A DNA stretch of 64,000 nt from Isoetes taiwanensis (GCA_021234155.1 JAJEKV010000039.1:8817077-8881076); one strand, 5' to 3'. Numbered from the stretch's first letter, positions 49,593-61,954 are shown. Notes: generated by a model from the letters alone, not told the origin. A program made the numbers and translations.

Positions 49593-51106
49593 ATAATATC
49601 CCAAGACAAAAATGGCTTTCAACATGATTGCAAATTAAACGGGAGTGTTGCAGCACCCCCGTTTCAAAGATTCCCTTGAAAAAAACAACCTGCTCTAGAA
49701 AATGACACTTTTTTCCTTCCAATTGGGAATTCCAATAGGCTTAATTTTTTTTTACCTGCATTTTGGCCCCTTAGTGCAAAAGAACTTAGATTTTGCCAAA
49801 AGCAGCACTTGAAAAGGGAAGAATTTAGACATGTTTTTGTATTCTCTAAAAGTATTTTCTTGAAAATACCAGAATGTAATAAATAAAATAATCATTATAT
49901 AATTAAAGTGTTTCTATAACACTTTTTCTTTTAATTCAAGAATAATACTTGACAATGATGCTGCAACTCTCTTTTGGAAATGTGGGATCAAGCTTGAGAG
50001 TCCCGCACCTGATTGCTAGCTACCATATCCAAGTCAAGGCCACATAAATTCGACATGCACAACACATCTTTGAAGGCTAGCAGAAACAATCTTTGGCTCA
50101 AATTCTTACCCGCACAACGCATCTATGAAGCACAATTCAGTTGCCAGAGTTTGTCCATGCCTATCTTTGAAAATATTTGACACCATCTAAACCCATTCAA
50201 TGCTTACGACTTTTAAACTAAAAATAAATTAGTTACCTCTAGCAGCAGCACAAAGCCATGAACAAATTACACCTTCACACAATCATCTGTAATCACCATG
50301 CATATACACACAAATGAAGTTGGAGTTGCAAGCACATAGAAAAATAAAAACTTAGTTTATGGCGAATTAATCTCACAACAACAGCAAACATGGAGAGAAT
50401 ACAACACATCGGAAATTGCAAGCCCAAACGGTCAGCCTCACCAGATGTAGAGCTTGAAATGGTTGTGCATGATATTATCACAAATATTCTGTATAAAGTA
50501 GGTAGCTTGGAAAGACTGAAACAACAATTTGCTTATTTGCATTGACAAACTTAAAACTCCTCATGTGCAGATTGAACTACCATTTGTGAAGACCAAACAA
50601 TTCAAGAACTTCATTCATGAGGACCATCCTGCAATGCTGGAGATCCTTTGAACCATAAAAGCCATGTATACTTGCCATTACAGTATCAAAATATCGAACA
50701 TTACCTGGCAATATTAGCAAGGAAAGAATGTTAAATAACGGAACTGAGCAATTGAATTGCTAACGAATTTGCTAGCAAAATCATAGATGAGATAAACCCA
50801 GAAAACTTTGAATTTCAAACCTGATGCAGACCAAAGGCTGATGAGAAGTGTAACATAATTTGTTGCAAACCCATATAAGAAACTGCCATGTAATCAAAGC
50901 TCCAAGAGACCCAAAGATGCAGGTCGATTTCACCTCTCAAGCTCTTCTGATGTAGCTCTGACTATGGCGGTTCCTCATTTTGTTACTCCAAAATGTGCTA
51001 AGGTAATGCTGCCGCCCCTTTTTTCTAGTCACATTCAAGCCAGTTTCTCGATCCAGCGTCGGTTGCTTTCGAAGCCTTTGGAACATGGAAGAAAGGCCTA
51101 GGCGTC
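49593..51106. other. spacer
   Basis: AT-rich DNA between two LINEs; short frames only, no feature recognised. Confidence 0.4.
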
Positions 51107-51146
51107 AAGGAAGGAAGGAAGGAAGGAAGGAAGGAAGGAAGGAAGG
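51107..51146 (-). repeat. (GGAA)n / (TTCC)n tail of GC-rich LINE
   Basis: Ten GGAA units on the plus strand. In the sense of the minus-strand LINE it is the 3' end, so this element ends in a tetranucleotide repeat rather than poly(A). The GC content changes sharply here. Confidence 0.7.
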
Positions 51147-52980
51147 TACTTTTATCGTCCACGGAGACCAATCGGTCTATGGGACCCAATACAAAAACGC
51201 AAAGAAACGGACATCGCCCGGATTAAAAACCCCGCCCCGGGAAGGGTTTTCGAGGAAAAACCGTGGCAACAGAATCACCTGCCGACAAACCGTGCTAATC
51301 ATATAAAATGCGTAAACACCCAAATATATCTGATCATGCACCACACCCGTAGTGCCTAGTCGTGGGCAGCCAGGCGGGGCAAAGGTGACCCGCAGGCCCG
51401 ATACCTCCCGAATGTATGACCCCGTGGCACGCGTCTCGGCGGTGTGTTCATCAGCAAATGCAAAGGGCACGTCCGGCCGTACTAAGGGAGCGTGATTCGC
51501 CCGGATCCGACCGGCGGGCAACTCGGAAAGTGTGAGACTCATCCTCAATGGCACCCGTTTGACAAAGATCGACAGAGCCTGTCTGGCGGGGCTCCCCAAT
51601 CCCCCGCCCGCCTCGATGGAAGATGGTGGGCACTGTGGCGAATGGAGGCAATGAGTCTCAAGGCTTTTCCGAGGGCAGCCGGGAACGCAGTAGATTTGTG
51701 GGCCCGGGCTAACACGGGTTGATGTGCTCCTTGTAATGGGCCATTTTGACCTGCTCTAGAGCGCCGGGGTCCCAGAGCTTGCCAAGGAAACAAGCATCTA
51801 GGTACTCCCGCAGTCGTCAAGATCGCCTTCGGTGTGCCCAACTGCATGCATCTCGTGGTTCCCGCACGTTCCATCGGGGCGAACCACTTGCTCTCTTTAC
51901 CCTCCAACAGGCCCTAAGCCGCTGCGGACCCATGGCCACAGTGTAAGCTAGGTGCGGGAGCCGAGCATCACCCATAGTAACCACTTTCTGAAAATAGACG
52001 ATGTGTCTATCAAGGGCTGCCCGCTGAAGCGGCAAGAATCCAGTTTCCTGCAGTAGAATCTGATAGGGGACTGAAGGTTTCACCCCAAGTGCCCGTGCCA
52101 AAAATGCCTTCTGCACCTGCTCCAAGTCATTCCAGGTCGCCAAAGAGACGACCGGGCCCCAAACCTCGACCCCGTACAGAAGGACAGGCTCGACCAGTGC
52201 CCGGAACAGATGTGACTGATGGCCCCAATCATAGAGCTCGCCGATGATCTGTTGTTCCGCATGGCATAAAAGCGCTTTCCGGGCCGTCACCCATAAGCGG
52301 ATAGACGCCTCCCAGCAGAGCGAGGAGGGGAACTCCACCCCTAGGTACTTGTAGGTGGGCGTGACGTCCACAGGCTGTCCCCGATATGTGAGTGCAGGAG
52401 GCATGGGGTGACGTGAAGAGGATATGAGAACCACCCTGGTCTTGGCTAGATTGACGCGCATGTCTGTAGCCTGACAAAATGTGTCTAGGGCATTTAGGTG
52501 AGACTGCATAGCTTCTGGGGTGTGGGCCAGCAGGCCAACATCGTCCGCATAGATGAGCTGGCGGACGACCTGGTGCAAAAGCTGTATGCCATCCCCCCCA
52601 TGCTCAGTAAGCCAGGGCTCTAACTGATCAATGTAAAGGCCAAAAAGTGTTGGCGAGAGGGGGCAACCCTGCCGAACCCCGATACTACTGGTGAATGCTT
52701 GGCCCGTCGGCTGCATCCTGCCAAAACAACTCTCATACAACCTGTATATGGCATTCTGCACAGGCAGCGGGAGCCCCAGTTGACGCAGTCTAGCCCACAG
52801 CTTTTCCCGGGGGACCGTATCAAAAGCCTTCGCGAAGTCCACAAAGCAGCAATACAAGTCCAGCCGATTATTCCGGCTGTCTTCAATCAGTGCCCGCAGT
52901 GTAAAGATATGGTCAATCGTTGAGTGGCGGGGTCTAAAGCCTGCCTGTGTGAGGGGCTCGCCGACGCTGCCGCTGCGCCA
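51147..52980 (-). pseudogene. GC-rich LINE, reverse transcriptase and C-terminus
   Basis: An uninterrupted RT core runs from about 52980 to 51817: SVGEPLTQAGFRPRHSTIDH, motif A FVDFAKAFDTV, motif B GVRQGCPLSPTLFGLYIDQL, motif C LIYADDVGLL, then N-L-A-K-T-R-V, Y-K-Y-L-G-V-E-F and VLLYGVEVWG. The C-terminal region (down to about 51180) continues with frameshifts (LWDPGALEQVKMAHYKEHIN in another frame). The RT core looks functional; the rest is not. 57% GC by eye against an AT-rich background. Confidence 0.9.
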
Positions 52981-54660
52981 GCCGGGTCAACTCGCTGCTT
53001 TCGAGAATGCGCCCAAGAGTTTGGCAAATACCGAATCGACCATGATCGTCCGGTAATTGGCGGACGGACGGTGTGGGTCGCCCGCCTTGTGAATGGGAAC
53101 AACCCCGCTTGTGGTCCATTGTCGGGGAGACCTTCCCCGCAATGCTCGTTGAATGTGGTAGTGAGGACAAGACAAGCGGGCTGCCCCCGCCCATTTGAGT
53201 AACTCGGCCCGCAGATACCATCGAGGTCACCGCCTTCCCATTAGCTAGCCGTTGCGGGCCCTCCTCAACATCCTCGCCCACGAGAACCAATGGGGGCCAT
53301 CCTGTGGGGTATGGGCGCACGCGTCCCCTCGGGCGGGTCATAGAGCTGCTTTGCAAAACCGCTCCCACCGCCGGGGTGTGATGTCCCCTCAGAGGCCGGG
53401 CTGGCCTCGAAGCACTCTTCTGCTAAAAAGGTTCGAGGATGAGTGTCCAAAGAGGGCGAACATCTCCCCCGATGCACGGGCAAGGTACCGCGCCTTTGTG
53501 TCCTTCGATGATGGCGCCAGACGCTGGCGGGTGGCTCAAGCCGGTACACGGATCCGCATCGTGGCGGAGCTGCGCTATGCGTTCTTTACATCCGCATCAA
53601 ACCATCGATTCTGGCGGGGAATGTTGCTGACCCCGGCGGCGACGGGGGTCTGCCAAAGCACTGGCCCGCCGCATCCCGTAATAGCGAAGTCGGCACCGGT
53701 CCGCTCACGCTGCTCTAGTGTGGAGGTCTGCGGAATTACGGGAGGGCGTGCATGAGCATCTCGGCGTAGTCCCTGCCGCTCATAATCTAGTCTCAACCGA
53801 GGGACGGGCGAGGGGTGGCATAGTGGGGGTTTGGCGGCTCGCCAAACCAGGTCCAAATAAAGTGGGAGGTGATCTCGAGTCGACCTCCTCATCCCGACCG
53901 CCCTGTGCCCACCCGGAAACGACTGATGAGATGCATATCTTGCGCAACTACGAGCACATAGTCCACCACACTAGACCCTCCCCCCTGATTGTCCTGTCTG
54001 CATGTGCACTTGCGAGAATCGGGCCACCGCGGAAAGGCCATTGCAAATTATGAAGTAAAAATGCCACACGCCAGAGAGCAATGCGCCAAAGCGAGTGACC
54101 TGGCTGTCATCCGACCTTCGTGGGCATGCTACTTCGGCGGGGCGTAGCTGCAGGACATCGTCAGCGAGGGGGTCAAGTCGCATGGGCTGCTCTACTCCTG
54201 TCCGTGCATTGAAATCTCCAAGAAGGACGACCCTACCCAACTGCTGGTGCTGGCCTGTATGTCATCATATAGATCGACATAAGGGTCCATCCTATCCGCA
54301 TCGGGGTGGCTGCGATAGAAGGTGCTGTCTGCGTGAGGGAAATAACAGGCGGCCAGAAAAAGAGGGTTGCCACTGGTATTATGCACACGAACCCACAAGT
54401 ACCGGTTGTGTCTGTCTGTCTTCTGGAGGGTAACCGAATGTGCCAAGGTTGTCCGGTAGTAGCAAGCCACTCCACCATGACCCCTCTGTCCTGTACAGGT
54501 ATTGAAGACCGAGAAATGTTGGTAACCGGATCAGACGTAGCTCAGGCCCAAAGATGCTCCCATGTCTCCATGAGAAAGATGAGATCCATATCGGCTGCCA
54601 CGGAGTTCAGACTGTCCCCCTTCTGCCAAGGGAAGCCTCGACAATTCCATGAGACCACCC
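52981..54660 (-). pseudogene. GC-rich LINE, endonuclease and linker
   Basis: In minus sense: WNCRGFPW near 54655, the usual start of an APE endonuclease; LIFLMETWEH, the metal-binding Glu region; V-H-N-T-S-G-N-P-L-F-L-A-A-C-Y-F-P; VVLLGDFNARTG (about 54235); a DHLPLYLDL match to the closing SDH box (about 53875); then RWFDADVKNA. 53175-52987 holds the RT lead-in VVPIHKAGDPHRPSANYRTI. At least four frameshifts separate these pieces, whereas the RT core next door has none. Confidence 0.82.
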
Positions 54661-56034
54661 GGAGACACAATTCCTATTTGTCGCCAGGATGGTATCGCGC
54701 GACTCGAGCCGCTGGGGAGGGGAAGCGAGGCCGAAAGTGGAGAAGTAGATGGAGCGAGGCAAAGATGTGGTGAGAGGCGTGGGCGTGAGGGAGCAGGAGT
54801 AGGAGCAGGAGAAGGGGGGGCCGTGGTAGGAGAAGCGAAGCGAGGGCAGCGGTAAAGGTACCGGGGTTGGGGCTGCGGGTGTGCAGCAAAGATAGCGGTT
54901 GTCGGAAAATGTGCATCCCGCCGAACCAATCTGCGGCACTCGTTGGCGAATGCCTCGACCCCGACAAGCTCTCGTCTGCGTGCCTCTGTTGCGGGTGTGA
55001 GGTCCCGGCCCACGCATGGGGATGTCCCCTTCAAGATCGGCCCCGGGCGTAATATGGCATCACGCACCAGGCATCCGCGAACCGTGAATATGACAATGCG
55101 GTCACGGCCCGGGCGCTGAGCCCCATGCCGGGCTGCTCGAGAAATGTGAACTGGCCCCGGGAATGTCATCCGATCGAGAATGTGTGTTCGGATGTTGTGG
55201 GCGAGACTCTCCCCTGGCTGCTCGGCATGCCTCGAACTACCGTTGTGGCCTCTCGGGCCAAGGCTCCGGAGTTCCGGCTGCTGCCTCAGCGGGTCAAAGG
55301 TGGGCGAGGGCCGGGTCCTGTGCTGGGGGGGTGGTGGTGGTGGCTGGGATGGCGTGGAGTGGCTGGAGTGTGGCCGGGATGGCGTGGGAGTGGCTGGGAG
55401 GGGGGGCAGGCGGTCGCGGGGGGCGTGGCTGCCGTCGTGGAGGCCGTGGGCGGTAGCGGTGTGATGCGAGCCAGCGTTCACCTCGCAATGAAGTCGGGGA
55501 GCACAGCTCTTGCGGACTTCCTGCTGCTTGGCCATCCATCTGACCGCTTTGCGGTGACTATGAACCTCGGTAGGGAGACCGGCAAATGCGTGGATGGTTG
55601 CCCGCAACCCACGGAGCTCGGGCTCGAGTAGCGGCGTGCTTTCGAGCCCGGCCTGAGCGTCGAGGGCGGGCTTGCTGTTCGATCTTACTCACGAAGATCG
55701 AAGGCGTAATGGCGGTGTGCGCAAGAGCGGCTACAGTGCTCCCATGCCATGGTGGTGGTACGCCTCTACCTCGGCGAAGCCGGAGACACCGTGACCATCG
55801 TCTCTCTGCATTCGCGGCGCTCTCTCTCTGTGTCATGGTGTCGAGTGATGAACCGCGAGTCTGGGCGGGCCCGCATGTCGGCGACCTCCGCCTAGCTTTG
55901 TTGCCGCTCGAAGTGTGCAAGGCCAAGGCCATCTTCCACTGCGGCGTGCGGGTCTCCAAACTGTGATCACGGTTCTTTCGACCCGATTTGCCTTTTGAGC
56001 ACATGGGATGCCGAGGACTCCATCTCCACGCCAT
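54661..56034 (-). pseudogene. GC-rich LINE, ORF1 region
   Basis: Two overlapping frames, 56034-55558 and 55607-54531. The second is Pro/Ser/Thr-rich (PPPPPP near residue 90) with a short conserved-looking piece DRIVIFTVRGCLVRDAILRP and a Pro-rich tail. This fits a plant LINE ORF1, but I see no clear CCHC knuckle or RRM. The reverse strand also has long frames here because of the high GC; those are shadows. Confidence 0.55.
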
Positions 56035-56324
56035 GCCCGGCCCGGTGGGCCTTTGGTAGCCTCAATCACGAATCTTTGTTAGCCTCCATTCCCGCTTTGG
56101 CGTGGCTCCATTTCTGCCGAGGCGGGAGTTCCTATGTGGTGCGAGCAATCAATCCCTTCCCGGCCGGGCTGGCCTCGGTTGAGGGGCCTTAGCCTTAGCC
56201 CGAGCCTCCTTCTTCATGGAGGATGACTCTCCCCTGTCCATGATGGCTGATCGGGACCGTTTGTGCGGCGGCCCCTCGCCTTGGGTTTCCCAGGCCGGCC
56301 CATCTTCTGTGGCCATGACTCCCA

Positions 56325-56872
56325 AAGTTTGAGGGGTCTCTGGCTGCGGAAAGGGTGCCTAGAATTGAATTTGGGGACTCAGCAACGCGGGCGGAGCACC
56401 TTTTGGGCTGGTCAACGGAAACCCTAAGTGGTGGGCAGGGGGTGTCTGTGTGTTTCTAGCGAGCCCAGCAACACCCGGGTAGGGGGTGCCCACCACCTTT
56501 GACTTTGACTTTGACTTTGACCTACTGCCACTGCTTCTCATAGGTCTTTCCAAAGCTTTGTATAACACGACACCATTTAACATGCCACTGCTCTAATCTA
56601 CTGCCACTGCTTCTCATAGATTAGAATAGAACATCACTCCCAATTATTACATGACAACTACAACAGGTGTGGGGGTTTTGGGGGCTCCAAAGTCTGAGGG
56701 GTCTCTGGCTGCTTCAAGGGTGCTTAGAATCCAGTTTGGGGACTCGGAAAGGCGGGCGGAGCACCTTTTGGGGGTTTGGGGGTTTTGGGTCTAGAGAGAG
56801 ATTGTAAACCCTAGAGAGAGAAAGCCAGAAAGGGGCAAATCAAGGGGGTCTATGCAAGGGGAGTGAGGGCGC
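56325..56872. repeat. direct repeat pair upstream of the LINE
   Basis: 56325-56406 and 56690-56772 share GAGGGGTCTCTGGCTGC, TTTGGGGACTC and GGGCGGAGCACCTTTTGGG. Between them CTACTGCCACTGCTTCTCAT occurs twice (near 56522 and 56598) and TTTGACTTTGACTTTGAC is a short tandem. Probably the 5' end of the GC-rich LINE plus part of a second copy. Confidence 0.65.
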
Positions 56873-56975
56873 TAGAGAGAGGGAGTAGGGCCCTGGGGAG
56901 GGCGCTGGGCGCTGGGAGGCAAGGAAGGGTAAGCCCTGGGGAGGGCGCTGGGCGCTGGGAGGCTGGGAAGGGCAC
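56873..56975. repeat. GC-rich tandem duplication
   Basis: CCCTGGGGAGGGCGCTGGGC occurs twice, 48 bp apart, each followed by GCTGGGAGGC. It makes the first half of the frame that starts at 56863, which is therefore not a real protein N-terminus. Confidence 0.75.
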
Positions 56976-57200
56976 GGTGCCTTATCCAATTTTGTTGTAT
57001 GAGACTGGCTTTTGGCCCCTGCAGCATTCTGCTATGCGCATGCACCTTGTGTATTTCCATAAGGTTGACAGGATGGATGCACAACGTCTTCCTCCCCGGG
57101 CTCTGTTATTGGCACAAGGGCCACAACGTCTGAAGAGAGTGTGGCAGGAGCATTGTAGGGGATGGTTCGCAAGATGGTCCATCGACTATCAACAAACTTA
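56976..57200 (+). pseudogene. LINE RT C-terminal fragment
   Basis: Reads PYPILLYETGFWPLQ, HLVYFHKVDRMDAQRLPPRA and GPQRLKRVW, aligned with the end of the RT frame of the GC-rich LINE (PYQILLQETGFLPLQ, HIVYFQKVVTMGDARLPHLA, GPQRLRACW). Opposite strand. A second, more diverged copy joined to the GC-rich tandem repeat. Confidence 0.85.
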
Positions 57201-58610
57201 GAAACCTTGATATTCTTAATGGACCGCCTTTCAGATAAATTATTGGATCTTGTTTTGTGGTTCTGTCTAAGCTCAATCTAAGATTTATCTGATGTAGTTG
57301 AACGCTAATGCTCCAAATCTCTTGCTCGAAATAAATCTTGCAAACACTGAAACTTGCTAATTCAGAAACTAATACTGATTTTTTGCCCAAATCTCTAAAA
57401 GAAATTGTGGCTCTGCCCTTGCACAAACCAAGAAACAATAGCGTTTATTTTGAAAATTATAGTTTTGTTATTGGCAGCTTTTTGTGCAACTCGGGCAAGA
57501 TCCTCCATCCTTTAAATTACTAATATCTGACACGACGTAAGAACTTCCACTCTAGATTTTTTACTATAGTACCAGTACTGGTTGTTTAATTATGAATTTG
57601 TGATTGAATTTCGCAAAATTGCCGGGCCAATGGGATCCGATCGAATTATATACGCTCGAATTGGGTTAAGGTCTCAAGAATGGAAACCTCCCCTATTTTC
57701 CTCCTGTGGAAACCTCCCCATCTTTCAGCCAAAGCCTGGGGAGGTTTCCAGTGTTGCTAACTTGGAGGAGGTCTCTAGGAAGACTAACTTGGGAGGTTTC
57801 CATAAAATTCCACTGATCTTTTTTTTTTATCTACGATAGCAGTTATTCATAATGAACCTAAATTTAATGTCTAAGGCTAGATTTAATCCCTTCTTTTTTG
57901 TATACATCTTCTATATCTGTTATATGTTTCTTTTTCTAGTCACAACCACATTTTTTAAGCATAGCATCCCTCTTCGGCAAGCAGTGAGAGCGGTTTGATC
58001 GTTGTTTGCATATTTGGGCGATATGAGAGCTCCATATGCAGATGAATCACTGACAACGCTTACCTTCTGCGAATCGTCGTAGCTTGCCGCACTGGTTTAA
58101 GAAAGAAATGTAGGAGGATCAATATCTTCAAAACATCTTTTTCTCCATGCCTTATTGTATGCATTGTGTCTTCATCATAGCAGACGCCAGGCTCAATGAT
58201 ATCATAGTACCCACATTTAGACACTACATGTTGCATTTGTTTTCAATGTCTAACTGACGTGGCTTTGTGCCTCACAAGACATATTTTGATGCACATTTGG
58301 TATTAAATATTATTAGTTTTACATTCCATTGACAAAAAGTATGCCATGACATTAAATATTTGTCATCGCATATAGAGTGCCACATAGGCAAAATATAAAC
58401 AGCACTACCATAAGCCAACATAACCCTTCATGATTTGGAAATTGGACCCGTACACTAGACCCACCCCTTGGCCTATTGCCAGTTTGCAAAGGTAGTTGTC
58501 ATAGTGGACCTGGTTGTCTACCTTGAAAAAGGGGTGCATGAGCAACAGCCTATGACTGTGCATACGATTCCTTAAACTTAACGGGCGCGGAATGTCTATA
58601 GAACCTAGCA
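57201..58610. other. spacer with a GGAAACCTCCCC repeat cluster
   Basis: No gene. 57682-57693 and 57708-57719 are GGAAACCTCCCC; 57738-57749 is the complement GGGGAGGTTTCC and 57791-57801 is GGGAGGTTTCC, so the RNA or DNA could form alternative hairpins. The rest is featureless AT-rich sequence. Confidence 0.5.
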
Positions 58611-59055
58611 ATCTGACATCTCGCAGACATCTTGGATGATCTGCTCGAGCTCCTCCTCATTTGCCACCATAGCCCTTGTAAGTTGTGTTGCCGTCATCCC
58701 GACCCACTTTTCAAGTGTATCTTGCTTCTTCTTCACAAGTGCATGATTTCCTAAGCAACAGGAAATGCTGGTATGACTGGCTCGAGAACTGGTGCATCCA
58801 AAATTATTGTTTTCTGCACTAAAGCATCTAAGCTTTCTGCAGTCATCCCAGAATTTAACAGGATGAGGTTTGCCAGTGCTTCCTGCATCCCCTGGTGGTA
58901 AGTACGCAATTCTGCCAGTAAAACCCGCTGTTGCAGAGTCAGAGCGGACAAGTGACAGAGAACAAATATACCAGCTGCCCTTGCAGCAGCATGTAACATA
59001 AGCTGATGGACCTTGTCTAAGAGCTGATGGAATTTGTAGGATCTTTCCAGATGTC
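58611..59055 (-). CDS. exon-like segment of an unidentified gene
   Basis: Begins after a good acceptor (CTTTCCATCTGTACAG). One frame is a long amphipathic helix, HLERSYKFHQLLDKVHQLML, then HLSALTLQQRVLLAELRTYH and so on to a stop at 58757. A second piece after TTTCCTGTTGCTTAG reads KKKQDTLEKWVGMTATQLTR, ending in EQIIQDVCEMSDC and a stop at about 58611. The phases of the two do not join without a further splice. Helical, charged, no domain I know. Possible last exons of a gene whose start could be near 61.4 kb. Confidence 0.4.
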
Positions 59056-61094
59056 TGTACAGATGGAAAGTCGAGAAAATAAAAAATACATCCAAAACCA
59101 AAGAAATCGTTTACTTAGTCAAAACAAAATGTTAGTCTTGAAAGAATTTATATTTCTATAAATGAGACTATTACAACATATAAGACAATGGATGAAGAGG
59201 CTATGGCGGGCATGTTGTCACAATGATTATACCCTCTTCACGCACAGACCACCTAACAAAAATAATGTGTGGAGCACTCTTCGACATGTTCCAAGGCACG
59301 GGAGCAACTTGAAGAAGCTTTTTGAAGTATTAGATATGACCATTATACCTAAAATATAGTTCTCTGATTGTAATTCATAGGTTTTAGTCAACCTTGAACT
59401 AGTGGATCTTAGTAGATTAGTGGATCTTGTATACTAATTGTGAAGACTTAAGACATATTTTACTGTTACAAAACATGCCACAACATATCGTAACATTACT
59501 AAATATATCTTCATCCTCTTAGAAACAAATCAGAAAAAAAAAACTAAAAAAAAAAAATTTGAACTTGAAAAATTCTTTAAAAATTTTCATAAAGACGTAC
59601 AAGATTTTTCTCAGATTTATAAATAAAAATATGTTCTTTAACTACTTTGTCTTTTGCTTACTACTTTAGTATCTTGCAAAAACCTATTTTCTTTGTGGAC
59701 CACTGTTTGTTTCCTTTGACTTCTCGCTGTCAAAAGTGGAGTTCTCCATAATTTTGCAGCATTTGAGTTTGCATTTGAAGCATCAAAATGTTTCATATTG
59801 CTGAACAATTTTGTTCACCCTAGTTTTGCAGCAGCATATGACGAGTTCTGCAACAAATTAAGGGCTTTACGATTTGCCCTAATTTTCTCTTGTGCCTCTG
59901 GGTTAGAGCTAGGTTTACACTTGATTTAAAAGTTTTTAGTGCTGTAGTAGTTGAAGAGCGCTGCAGCAGTTTAAGGGCTTTGCAGTTTGCCCTAAGTTTT
60001 TCTCTAGTGCTAGGGTTAGAACTTGATTTAAAAGTTCCTCGTTCTGTAGTAAAGAATACAACATTTTCATACTCCGAGTTAAAGCAAGGATTTGGATCTC
60101 ATTCCATTCCAGTTTTTCAATTTATACCAAACAGTGGGTTTGACCACATTATAAAATATTCAGACTCAGAGGCAACTATTTTGTTGTTGTAGCACCTTCC
60201 GGCAGTTACAATTGTGAACCCAGCAAAGTCCACATCACATCATACTATACAAGGGCCAAATTGGCCCCTTCATATTAGTTTAAGCACAATCATATACTCT
60301 CTCCATGCAGGTCGAATGGCTTCCTACATAATCTGTCAGGCTTTTTCGCGCTTCATGTGTTCGCAGTGTTCGCAACTTAGGCAACCGAATCGGCCATGCT
60401 AGGCTCTTTAGTTTCAACCTTTCCTCCTATTACAAAGCTAAAGATCTGATACTTCTATGTACAACCACATCTTCTAAATCGATCTGCTCTTGTGCAACCC
60501 TTACTGCCATCTTAACCTTGTTTTTAATCCCTGATGCTAGTTCATATAGTTATCAAAAACCAATTTTCTTTTTTTATTTCTTTGATTCTCTAGATTTAAG
60601 CTTAGTTCCTACCTAGCTTACTGTGCATTTCTTATTCAAACACAAATGTTACAATTCCATCCAAGGCTTCTTAAAACACCAGATTAAAATAGTAGATCTC
60701 ACGACAAGCACCAAATATCTAAATAATAATAACGCTCCTCGGTGTAAGCTTGGAACCAGATCCACCTTTGTTTACTACGAACTCCAGAATCTCCTTCATG
60801 GCAAGTTCCTCTTCCAGATTTCTTCCACCAAAAACTGCTATCTGTTTATTGTTTGCTATTTATATTTCACCGTACAAACTTCTTATACATACATGGTATG
60901 TATTTTTAGTGCAATGATCAACAGATTGTGCAAACTTTTTTTACGTATTCATGAAAATGCCCTGCGTTTTGTTAATTTATCAAAATCCCTTACTTCAATC
61001 CTATTCTGGCATGAAGATGGCTCATGAAAGACAATTGCGAAGATTAGGCTATATTTCAAAAGACCTTGCTGTATTCTAGAGACTCTTTTGCATG
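59056..61094. other. spacer or intron
   Basis: AT-rich; short frames on both strands, no recognisable protein. It may be intronic if the helical segments on either side are one gene. Confidence 0.3.
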
Positions 61095-61427
61095 CTACTG
61101 AATTACGATGTCGGAAAGTGCTGATTTCGTTTTGTTGAGTTCTATCAGTTTGGGATTGAAGGCGACGAACCATTGGACAAGCTCAATTAAAAGGAGTTCG
61201 AGCTTTTCCGGGTTCCCAGCGAGCTGATCACCAAGCTCGACAAAGATTTGGTGGACGTTAAGGTTGGAATAGCTAACAAAACCCCGAGTGCAGGCCATTG
61301 TCATATGCTCACAAGAAGGTAGGAAGTAGGGCGCTGGTATGGCTGCGGCGGCCAAGGTCATAGCTATGGGGAAGCAAGGTCTTCTCCGACGGTTATGGCG
61401 GACGGATGAGGCGGCGAGCGGAAACAA
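61095..61427 (-). CDS. exon-like N-terminal segment, unidentified
   Basis: Frame of 110 codons to a TAG. The stretch VHQIFVELGDQLAGNPEKLE, then LLLIELVQWFVAF, looks like real amphipathic helix, and ATC|GTAATT near its end is a possible donor. The start is unclear: no ATG among the candidates is backed by context. Could be the first exon of the gene suggested at 58.6-59.05 kb, but I could not match the phases. Confidence 0.3.
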   Translation of the reverse strand: MFPLAASSVRHNRRRRPCFPIAMTLAAAAIPAPYFLPSCEHMTMACTRGFVSYSNLNVHQIFVELGDQLAGNPEKLELLLIELVQWFVAFNPKLIELNKTKSALSDIVIQ

Positions 61428-61940
61428 AACAAAATAACAAAAAAATAACCGTCACTTTTTTTTTTAATTTCAAAATTTTCATTTTTTTAATGAAAATATT
61501 TATACAGCAGAAATACGCTTCACTTTTTATATGCAAAAATATACGGGGGCGTGATAGGGAATTTTGGTGTTTAGTTTTGAATTCTAAGACTCGATTTTGC
61601 CGATCACGCCCCTTTTGCTCCAGAGCCCATTTGATGTCATTTTGGCTATGTCTTGTAGTCAGTTGGACTGTTTGCGATGCGTTGGTGCAAGAATCGCCTC
61701 CATCCGAGTTACGTAGAAAAAGTTATGCCCTTAGAAACAAGAGACCTCATTCTCTCCAAACTTAATGTAACTTGATTCTAATGACTCACATCTTAATCCT
61801 TAACTAGCTTAATTCTCTCATAACTAGGCCAACACTCATGCTACTATGGAGTTGGGGTAGTTTAATGAAAGTCCCCTACAACTAATCAATCTAACGGGTT
61901 AGACTATGGCCAGTGCAATGATTTGGTCTACTAAAATCAT
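61428..61940. other. possible internal remnant of LTR element
   Basis: Sequence downstream (in minus sense) of the primer site at 61941-61954. No gag or pol similarity found; either a decayed leader or host DNA. Confidence 0.3.
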
Positions 61941-61954
61941 GCTCTGATACCACT
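61941..61954 (-). other. tRNA-iMet primer-binding site
   Basis: GCTCTGATACCAC on the plus strand is GTGGTATCAGAGC in minus sense, the complement of the 3' end of plant initiator Met tRNA. It lies directly after the LTR end (GGGAGCGTCACA in minus sense). Confidence 0.7.

Noticed and set aside
53252-56192. Many long frames on the plus strand in the GC-rich LINE
   Set aside because: Shadows of the minus-strand LINE; high GC makes stops rare.
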